Program-made: the position numbers and the translations under genes
Shown here: piece by piece, positions 54,715 to 64,000 of the stretch
Position numbering within the stretch: the stretch's first letter is position 1
Layout of the letters: each line of letters opens with the position of its first letter
The notes under the pieces: model-generated
Told to the model about the DNA's origin: nothing
The model's input: only the letters and a program-made list of their open reading frames with translations
Databases searched by the model: none
Assembly (NCBI GenBank): GCA_012932295.1
Contig: JAAONU010000001.1
Coordinates: 19,716,120 to 19,780,119 of the forward strand
From: Cyclina sinensis
Lineage: Eukaryota > Mollusca > Bivalvia > Venerida > Veneridae
DNA length: 64,000 nt
Direction: 5' to 3'

Positions 54715-55110
54715 AGGACCATTTAAAGTGACTGACACACAGATGGGTCAACGATGCATCAAAAAGAAACTAATTATACACACTAAAATTCTAGTTGTAA
54801 TTGTGAAGAACATATCTTAACTAAGTTACTGTCTAATTTTTTGTTACAAAAACACATTATAATATAAAGTTTTACACACTTTTATTGGTAAAAGTTTTAC
54901 ACTTTTAGTCACAGGGTAGATACTTTATTTATATTGCTAATTCTGACTCTTCATAGTCATCGCTGTGACTCAATGGTACTGTTTGCCAGCCTTAATTTTA
55001 CTGACCAGAAGGGCATGGTTTCAAATCCTGTTGGAATAATTTTTTCTTCAGTTTTCATGGCTTATAATGTAAGGAAGCATAATTTTTTTTTCCATAGTAT
55101 ATCAACTTAA
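54715..55110 (+). repeat. family B interspersed repeat
   Basis: Collinear with 25790-26175 over about 390 bases, including the tRNA-like block here degraded to 'GTGACTCAATGGTACTG...' and 'GGTTTCAAATCCTGTTGG'. The 5' part has an extra ATAAAGTTTTACAC duplication near 54862-54905. Confidence 0.7.
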
Positions 55111-57251
55111 TTCACTTTCACTAATTTTTAAGAACACCATTTTTAACTCAAAGAAACACACTATAAAACTCTAACCCAGTTACTGCACCAAGTACTAAAT
55201 GCAAATAAAGCATTTCGCTTTACATTCAAAATGGTCTTTGTCTAAGGTATTTACATGTGTATCAAAATACAGTTCATAATCTGTAATAAAATTTTTCTTT
55301 GAACAGGAACATAAATTTTAAATTTTGTAAATTACTTACAGCATAACATCATTTTAACTATATCTTTGAGGATCTTTGCAAACTTTACATTCCCATTTCA
55401 AGTGTGTACTGTATATAATTTTGTATTGTACATGTTTTGTACATACATGTTACTTTTTGTATTATTGCCACACCTTATCACAGTGCTCACTGATGTCACA
55501 CTTATGGATCAGTTGAAATTACGACAGAAATTAGTTTAAATTTTAGATACTGTTTAAATATGACTAAGTTATAAACTGTACCAGTACTAGCAAACATGTT
55601 ATTATTACAACTGAATTAGTCATTACATGTTGTGTGATTAAGTCCTGTTATTATAAAGCACTTATGGGAAAATGGGGTTATTTTTAGATCTTTTCTCAAT
55701 TTTCTATAGGGTGCACCCTGCCCTTTCTGAATCCCTTTGTTGCCTAACTGGGCCCCACCACTTCTGCCCTGTGTTTAAACAATGTTTTTTGTAGGATCAG
55801 AAATCCTAAAGTGAATTTCAAAAGTCCAAAGGGGTTCCCTTGAAAAAAACAACAACAACAACACACAGTAAAAAAAACCCACCCCTATGCACCCCTATGC
55901 ATCTTTTAAATAGCATTATACAAAACTAGCACAAAAAAGAAGATAGACTGATAAATGGCTCTGTCTGTACAATCTTGTAATAATTGAAAATCAATTAATA
56001 CAATATATATAAAATACAATTGTCAGTTAAACAATTAACATTCAATCTAATTTTGCCTTGAGCAAAATATATATTTTCATGACTAACAAATCTAATTGGT
56101 TTGGAAATTTTGTTTAACATAATAGATGGAACAAAATGAGATGAGTGTGAAAGACTTTAATTCAATAAAAGTAATATCTCAATATAATTTTCTAAAATGA
56201 AAACTTAAGAGAATCAGACTTTCTTGTGTAACATAAAAATGGTCTGACTAATAGCTGTAAATCTAAAAGATGGACAATGTGAGGTAAGAAAGCTAAAACA
56301 AAAGATTACACAATATCTAAGGTTATGAAAAGGATTTATGCTACAGCTAAATATTTTTCCAAAAACATGTAACTGCATTTTTGACTAGACATAAGTAAGC
56401 AGATCAATGAACACCATTAACAAGTATATTTTTTTCAGCATTTTAAAGGACTTTAAATTTATTCTACTGTTAAAAAAATACATTCAGATATAAGTAATAA
56501 ATGTCTCTGAAATAATGATTTTTTAGCAAGTAGTTTCTTTTTTTTTTCTTGTTGACTTAAGTTTTTGAAACTTGATCTAAATTTACAACAAGCTTAGATT
56601 GTATGGTTTCAAAAGCCTTCAAAAACTAGAACAGTTACCGATACTGGTTAACCAGTACATATAAATTTCAGATCTCTTGTTTCTTCAATTTTCTAGCTCA
56701 AATTTAGGACCAACACAAGAGCAGGCATCAGTTTGTGGGAATTTAATACGGCAAACCAGGATGTCATCTGGTAAGTTTTGATTATTTTAAAAAATATATA
56801 TTGCGTACCAAAATGAAACAAAAAGTAGCTTTTTCTGAACTGTTGATTAAAATAAAGTTAGACCGCAAGAATATGTTCTTCCATATGTAGTTAAGCGTCT
56901 AAAAGTAAAACCCGATTAATAAAAAGAATATAATAATATTTTATATACTTCTGGTAAAATGACTTATGGTATACCCGACAAGAGATGTGGTATAAATCTG
57001 ACCATTAAGTAGGTTTGGAAGAAAACAAAAGTGTTCTCCTAAAGGCCTTTTTTATTAAAGGTAATTTTGGGCAATTCTGCGAGGAGTTTTTCTGCCTTAG
57101 TTCTTTTTATTTATTTTTTTTCCCAGAAGGCCTATCACCCATGTGGCATACGATATAAATTTTTACAGTTGACGACAAGTGAAATAGTTCATACAGTTGG
57201 GACTGGTAAACCAACGGTTTCTATGATCCTTTCTGCTATTGTTCTGGGCAG

Positions 57252-58057
57252 GTGTAAAACCCGGAAAACCCGGAAAACAAGATCGATTTTCCGGAAATCA
57301 TTTCTGACGTTCTGATTAAAAAAGTAACAAAGATAAATGACTGAAAATACTATATTTGCTTTATTTACCCTTCAGTAACAAACATTTGTAAAAAATAATC
57401 TTGATTTATTGACGTAAAGTAAGTTTAATTTGGTAAAGAAATATCCCGATTCTACGGAAAACCAAGGGAAAAAAACTTGATTTTCCAGAAATAATGTTAG
57501 ATGCTCTTAGTAAAAATTTAGTAAAGATAGATTAAAGAAAATACTATATATGTTTAAACTGCCTTTCAATATCAATCATTTGTGAAATTAAGTTTGATTT
57601 AATGACGTTAAGTAAGTTTAATTTGATAAAGAAATAGCCCGATTCTAAAGAAAAACCGGGAAGAAATTATTAGTTTAAATTACCTTTCTATAAACTAATA
57701 AATTTCATAACTTAAATTTTACGTAAGCAAATATAATTATTTACATATATGTAAAAGCTGAGAGTCTCTAGTTAATATTAATACAATTTTTATAATTTTA
57801 GCTTACGCATTCAGGAATTTATGGTCCTTTCCATGATTTCCGGGTTTTCTTGTATTTACGGCAACGGTAATGCTATTTTCAGGAGCTTTATAACTTAAAT
57901 TCCCTGTAAGCAAATATAACTATTTACATATATGTAAAAGCTGAGAGTCTCTAGTTTATATAGATACCAAATTTATGACTCTAGCACACGTATTGAGGCA
58001 CTTACAGCCTTTTCTATGATTTCCGGAAAATCGCTATATTTTTTCCGGGTTTTACAC
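57252..58057. mobile_element. 806 bp inverted-repeat element with internal tandem duplications
   Basis: Starts GTGTAAAACCCGGAAAA and ends TTTTTTCCGGGTTTTACAC, the reverse complement; a second inner pair GATTTTCCGGAAATCA/TGATTTCCGGAAAATC sits just inside. The left half holds two about 204-bp copies (from 57275 and 57479), the right half two about 183-bp copies (from 57707 and 57890). A 9-mer TATTGTTCT occurs just outside both ends (57237-57245, 58068-58076) but not immediately adjacent. No transposase is encoded. Confidence 0.75.
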
Positions 58058-58349
58058 TTCGCCTATATATTGTTCTTAATTTTGTATACTGACACTATAG
58101 TAGTGTCTTAATGTAAGCTAGAACACCGGTTACTTAAATTCTCGTTATACACTGGCAGCTATTATAAAAATTCACTGGTAACTTGTAGACAAATTGAAAA
58201 CAAAACACCACATACTTATCTGCTAAAGTTTGTTTAGCAATGTGTAATTGTTCAGTTATTTGTATTGCTCAAATATTAAAATTTCCTTACTGTCGCACAA
58301 TCACAGTTAATACATATTTACTTTTATTTACATTTAAAAAACTCTTAAT

Positions 58350-59470
58350 CTGATCTTACTTATAGCACGAGGCATGAAATTTTATTTCCAAATCTACCCA
58401 GTATTTATTTAAATTTGATTTGAAGGAATTTACAGAAGGCGACCTAATAACAGAATTAGGTAGGCTGTTCCATGTATCAATCACCCTGTTTGAATAAACT
58501 GCTTTTCTAAACTCAGTCTTTACCCTTTTCTTAAATAGTTTAACTTCATTTCGCCTAGTAACAGAACCTAAATTTTTAGTGAATAGTTTATCACAATCAA
58601 CAGTATCAATATTGTTAAGAATTTTATATAACTGTACCATGTCGGCTCTAAGTCTCCTATACTCAAGTGTTGGTATCCCCAACTTACGTAAACGTACGTT
58701 CTTCATAGGGTGACTCACTTAGAGAAGGTACCAATCTAGTTGCCCTTCTTTGTACATTTTCAATGGCAATCATGTCCTTTTTTAACTTTGGATTCCATAT
58801 TATAGATCCATATTCTAAATGTGGTCTAACCATCGACTTATAAAGAGCACAAAACATTTTTATATCCATATAAGAGAATGATTTAAAAATAAGACCCAAA
58901 TTTCTGTTAGCAATTTTTACTTTATCTTGTATATGGTCTCAAAATGATAACTGTTTATCAAAATAACACCTAAATCTTCTCTTTTGAAACTTGTGTGATT
59001 TCAAATATTTTCCCATTATCTTCTTTGATGTAGTAACTATCAGGTATCGTGTGTTTACCTATGTGTAGATGTTTACATTTTTGTATAGTGAATTTCAATT
59101 GCCAGTCATTTGCCCAATTGCATGCTGAAAAAACACTTTCCTGTAGAAGTTCCTCCTGATCCTTTGATTCATTTCTCACATACAGCTTTGTATCATCTGC
59201 AAATAGTTTGATTACACATTTCACCATATCTGGTAGGTCGTTTATATAAATAAGAAATAACAAAGGACCTAGTACACTTCCTGTGGAATACCATTTGTGA
59301 CGTTTTGCCATTTACTAGCATAACCATTAACAATTACCCGTTGTTTCCTACCAGACAAGAAGTCTTGTATCCAATTGTATATTTTAACCCTGATCCCATA
59401 TGCCCAAACTTTAGTAAGTAGCCTTCTATGCGGTACTTTGTCAAAGGTAGCCTTGAAATCTAAGTAAATT
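58350..59470 (-). mobile_element. 5'-truncated non-LTR retrotransposon relic
   Basis: Minus-strand frames give the end of a reverse transcriptase: 'TGSVLGPLLFLIYINDLPDM', catalytic 'IKLFADDTKLYV', then 'NDWQLKFTIQKCKHLHIGKH', and the C-terminal domain 'YKSMVRPHLEYGSIIWNPKL', 'NVQRRATRLV', 'NRVIDTWNSLPNSVI'. Upstream frames near 59465 still show 'DFKATFDKVPHRRLL'-like sequence. Three or more frame changes make it inactive. The sequence differs from the LINE at 34860-36245, so two families are present. Confidence 0.88.
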
Positions 59471-62400
59471 ATATTTTATTCCAAAATAACTTTATATCTT
59501 ACTCGAAAACGAAAACTGTAAGATCTTGTTAAAAGTATAAAATCTTTGACTTTACAATAAAATGACTTTACACCACGTGGCACATATTACTAACACCAAA
59601 GAAAAAAATGGCAGGAAAGCAATAGTACAAATAGATAGAGGATATTCAAGTTTTTTTTCTATAAATACGGGATTTATTTTCATCGAGTGGTATGAAAATA
59701 AATATTTCACGAGTGGCGATAGCCATATCCAATTTTAATACCACGAGATTTTTCTCTTTATTATATACTTTCTCTCTTTTTTGACCTTACGATTCGAAAG
59801 AATTCCCCTTTAATTTTGTGTATTGGCTGAATTTAGAAGAAAGTAGTCCGGCAAGACACCAGTGAAAATACGGAAAATATCTTTCACTGCAGTGAAAAAT
59901 ATTTTTTACAGTGAAAATACGGAAAATGAAAATACGCATTTTATTTCATCAATATTTCTCAATATTTCATTTATAAATATATAAAAATATAAATATGTTT
60001 AGCATACAGAGTTGACATTATATACTTATGCCAAGATTGTCGTAAATTTATTAATCGTACGTTATATGACATGACACTTTTTGTATGACATTTATATATA
60101 GTTCTTCAACGTTCAACAACAAAACTGCAGATTTATAATTACACACACAAAACATACTAGAAAAATATACATTCATACAAGGTCACTAATTAACTTTCAT
60201 TTATGGGTATATTAGTCCATCTTCCAGATTCTATCTAAAGTCTATGAGATGATACGCGTAATCTTGTTAAATATGTACGTAGTTTTTTTAAAGTTACAAT
60301 ATCTAAATAGGTCTGGAACTTGTGATCAGAATAAAGCTCTACTAGAAGAATTAAGTCTACTCAGAGACATAGATAACATATGTATCTATGTCTCTGGTCT
60401 ACTATACCAGTTTTGCAGAAATTAATCATAGATCCTTTGTTTGACCTGGGACTTACTATTGACGGTCCCTGGTTTGACATTTAATGAAAACAGTTTTACA
60501 TTTCCAACATTTCGAGCAAATCTTCTTTTTAACATTAAATACACTTTCTTAATGTAGTTATTGGCGGCGCCGAGAACGGCGACGCCTATATTGGAATAGT
60601 GTTTCATTTTGTACCATGGGCTGACGTAATCAATTTGGGAGAATCTTGTATCATTATCAATGTAAAAAAATCCAATTATTCTGTACATCACTTAAAATAT
60701 GTCACTTCATAAATCGTATTTATTAATTTTAAAAATAAATTGATCCAAATCAGGTAAGTTTGTATTTTTAGTTAAAAGTTTTTGATGCAAAATTTACAGA
60801 TTTAATGACTTTTCCCAAAACAAATCAAAGCGCTGCAAGTACTTGTGTATTCACTACATTTATCTAGCAGTGTGTTGCTACTTAATCTGAAATGCAAATC
60901 TTTGTTAATTCTTTCAACTATAGCTATATAAAGAAAGGTGAAGCCGAATGGTTAAAAGGTCGGACTTGTAATCTAAGGATAGCTAGTCAAGACACGAGTT
61001 CGAACCCCGTCAGCGGCCGTGTCGGCATCGGTTATTTCCTTCAGCAAGAAACTTTATTCTCATTACTTAGTACTGGTTGGTTCCAGGGACGGATTTGAGA
61101 ATGATAAAAGCTTTCGTCATAATCGAAATAAAATTGATTTGTATAAACTAACTTGAAAATAGAAATTGTACAAAATCTGTCATTTTAATGCAATAATAAA
61201 GAATGAGTCTGTCTTTGTGAATACAGACACGAGGATGAATTTGAAGAACACTCTTACTTTGCTGGAGTCAGTTCAGTCGTTATAGTTACAAAAAAATATA
61301 TCTATTCACTACGCCACTAAACCGTTAAACCATGAATATGATAGAGTACCAGTTGTTCTTCGGGTGTTATCTAGTGCAGACAAATTACAAAATATTTGAA
61401 ATGATGTAATACCATACTGTGAAATGTGGAATTCGAACAAAGATGTTACATGTAAGGTTTTATTGTTTGGATGTCGATAACATAGGAATTGTTATTTCAA
61501 AATCGAGGACACACCTTCAGAGACAAGTATCTTGGTATATTTTTCATCAAATCTGGGAATATTATGCGTACAAGAAAATATTTAGTAGTAAAGCCCTTCA
61601 TCTATTATAGGAGAATGTGTACTCCATAGTTGATTACCTATCGGAAGCACTGTCAGGTCGGCAGCTCTCTTTGTTCCAATGTCAGAAATACACTCACACT
61701 GCTACTGCTACACAAAAATTCGTTTCCCGTTTCCTACCAGAGACGGTAATTCCTTAGATATAATTTTCTCTTAAACACAGACCGGGGAAAAAGCAAGATT
61801 ACGAGGTGATTTTAAATAATTTATAATGACCATTCTCTTCTACAGTTCTCTTCTACAGAAATAACCGTCCATGGATCTCAAATTCTCATTCTCTGTGGGA
61901 AGAAAAACATATTCTTGGAATTGTCATTCAAGGTTTAAATTTGAAATTTTGACATGTCTTGGGCTGCCTAGAAACTTTGGACAGTAAACTTAGCAACCCT
62001 TTTCAAACTTTTCGATTACCGAAGTCATCTTTGTTTCAATTTACTTATTGTGCTATCGATGGTTTCAAAATGTTCCTTGGTCAATCGCAGCAAATCTATA
62101 TAAAGTATAGTATTTAATGTACGTTGAAGGCTTATGACCACTGCATGTGCATGTGTGATGGTATTTTCTTCATGCATACAATATAACAATGAAAACATAA
62201 CATTTCTTCAAGAAATAGATTGAAAATCTGAGTTTGTAAAAATTGGATTATATCCTGTCTATCATGGTTGCGCAACAAGGATAGAACAGAAAAAGACTCA
62301 AAACAGTAGGATTTAAACAGACTAAAATCATTAAAAGGGTATAGATTGTTGAAATAAAGCAAAAGTAGACATTTGGAATATTCAAGTGCTGAATTGTGTC

Positions 62401-64000
62401 GCAGACGAAGAACACTGGATTATTATCCCAATTTTTAATTTTAAAGGGAGACAATATGCAATTTTCCTAAAAAGTGAAAGATCAAATGATTTTTTATGAG
62501 AATACAGTCATTCATATCTGGTCATTTTGTTGAAGAAAAGTGAATTCACATGATTTCACATCTTCAATAAAAGTGATTAAAACATGGATATAATTCAAAT
62601 GTGCCCCTTTAAAATCTTTTTACATCCCATCTGTAAATAACTTGATTATATCATCAAAATGTACAACATGTACTACACACGTTACAATTGTTTAGGTTAA
62701 TTTATATACTTATTATTTATCTTATTTCAAAACCATGTGCGCCGCCTTTGATGCTTTGCATCAAAATTAATCTTGTTTTCATTTGTGTGTAATATTTTCG
62801 TAACGATTGATGTAAGGGGCAGGCAATTCAGACTAAATCACCCGATTACAGAAAGAAGTTAATTATCAATCGAGCACATTGTCATGGGCTATTTTTAGAC
62901 AAAATATATACAGAAAAGGTAAGGAAAGAAAGTATCGTTTTAGGTAATAAAATTTCAAGTTAAAATATTCATACATATTCATTTGAACGAAAAAAAATAT
63001 TTTGTTACTCCAAGCGTTAGAAATATCAAATGGATCCCCTCGTTTTAGACTGGTCTACAGTCGGTTTAAGGAGTTCCAACTCAATAATATTGATAACAGT
63101 AGAAGAGTTGCTAGCATGTGCATTTATAGTGCTATTTCATAAATCTTACTTAATTTGAAGAACACATTTCTTCTCTGTCAAAATAATATGTATCTACTGT
63201 GAGAGTACTTTCATTGTAATTTTTGGAGCTGGGTAAAAACACCCCTTCACTATCGGAGTTCTTAAACTCATTTCTGTACTATATATTCCAGATCACTATA
63301 TGTATTAAACCATCTCTGCACTTTATGTCATAGCCGAAGGGTCATGATAGCATCAAAATAACTTTTAATTATGTTGTAAAATGTTCAATTTTAATTACAA
63401 GACTAGATCTAATCTTGTATAAATGTAAATTGTTAGAGAAGGAATTAAGATATCCTTGCTTTTACCAAACTCAGTGAAACTGCTACAAAGTATTTACCCG
63501 AACAGCTTCAGAATTTGATATTTCAAAATAATTTTGGTGAGCTGTATTCGCTCCCAATATTTTTTGTTGAAATTCAACAAGATGTTCCAGAATTACCTAT
63601 GATCTGGAACTCCTTAAGTAACTGTATTGAATTTTGAAGTAACCAGGTTACAGACACAAAGTTTGGTGACAGTAATGTAGTATTAATAGGCTTGTCATGA
63701 CAACACCATGGCTGCTGTCGGCCCATGCTTTGTCTTCAAAACTGTGTTAATGTGTGTTTGTTACTAGAGTACTTGCTTCCTTTAAATTCTACAATAATTG
63801 TAACTTCAAGCAGTGTAATTAACAGATACATGTACCAAGTATGATAATACAATTTGTGTCAAATTTTTTTTCACCCCCTAGATGTATCATCCCTTGTAGT
63901 TTAATCACCTACCGGTAGTCATTCACCCCCTTTTCTAATGTTCTGATTATGTATGAAATGTTGTATTGTTACATGTATTACAAATTGATATGATTGCTAG
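59471..64000. other. intergenic region at the right end
   Basis: No supportable gene. Contains a perfect 13-bp hairpin at 60362-60395 and a tRNA-like sequence at 60936-61019. An 89-codon minus-strand frame at 60422-60691 has no recognisable domain. The block near 59640-59760 (ATTTCACGAGTGG..CCACGAG..) has a palindromic flavour but no defined ends. Confidence 0.5.
60936..61019 (+). repeat. tRNA-Ser-like pseudogene or SINE head
   Basis: 'AGCCGAATGGTTAAAAGG' (A box), 'CGGACTTGTAATC' (anticodon-loop-like, TGT), a long variable arm, and 'GAGTTCGAACCCCGT' (B box) follow the layout of a type II serine tRNA. The acceptor stem does not pair (5' side does not complement CAGCGGC), and the loop triplet is not a serine anticodon, so it is not called a functional tRNA. 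Confidence 0.55.

Larger units (their letters stand above)
53610..58349. other. region upstream of GGH, repeat-rich
   Basis: The GGH signal-peptide exon must lie here or beyond but was not identified. Listed repeats: duplicated block at 53990-54390, family B copy at 54715-55110, inverted-repeat element at 57252-58057. A possible plus-strand exon at 56697-56770 (TTTTCTAG ... GTAAGT) is open in two frames but unassigned. Confidence 0.5.

Noticed and set aside
60422..60691. 89-codon minus-strand frame near the right end
   Set aside because: No recognisable family, splice context or start signal; left unassigned.
60936..61019. Functional tRNA gene
   Set aside because: A and B boxes are good, but the acceptor stem does not pair and the loop triplet is inconsistent with a serine tRNA.

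Overview
This window is eukaryotic nuclear DNA, most likely from a bivalve or closely related mollusc. It is AT-rich, its genes are split into many short exons with GT-AG introns, and its intergenic space is full of microsatellites, tRNA-like SINEs, decayed non-LTR retrotransposons, a mariner and short terminal-inverted-repeat elements. The species assignment is inference from gene families and repeat style. No bacterial operons, CRISPR arrays or viral genomes were seen.

Layout. 1-3483: intergenic, with two tRNA-like SINE heads. 3484-26544 (+): a polycystin-2 channel gene (PKD2) with all six transmembrane segments, the extracellular polycystin domain, two EF-hands and the C-terminal coiled coil. 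It also has an exon of about 3 kb encoding a serine-rich, 18-20-residue repeat, and a 0.9 kb minisatellite in its last intron. 29958-31572 (-): a FADD-like adaptor (death effector domain plus death domain) with a small inverted-repeat transposon in its first intron. 33805-34404 (-): the last two exons of an unidentified secreted, PAN/apple-like protein, next to a broken LINE (34860-36245, -). 38370-45636 (+): a nine-exon JmjC (cupin_8) dioxygenase with its metal ligands intact. 47025-53609 (-): gamma-glutamyl hydrolase, with a mariner transposon in an intron. 53610-64000: no confident gene; it holds a duplicated repeat, an 806 bp inverted-repeat element, a second LINE relic and a tRNA-Ser-like sequence.

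The genes look functionally unrelated: ciliary/ER calcium channel, apoptosis adaptor, oxygenase and lysosomal folate hydrolase. Three long reading frames are interrupted by apparent single-base indels (PKD2 exon 4, the PKD2 repeat exon and the FADD death effector domain), two of them in A-runs. This pattern fits residual long-read consensus error better than pseudogenes, because splice sites and phases are otherwise intact. The most unusual coding observations are the repeat exon of PKD2, a 48-nt PKD2 cassette with an in-frame stop, and the phase-1 PAN-like exon. Exon coordinates come from reading splice sites and phases by eye; first exons of GGH and the PAN-like gene, and one internal GGH exon, were not found.
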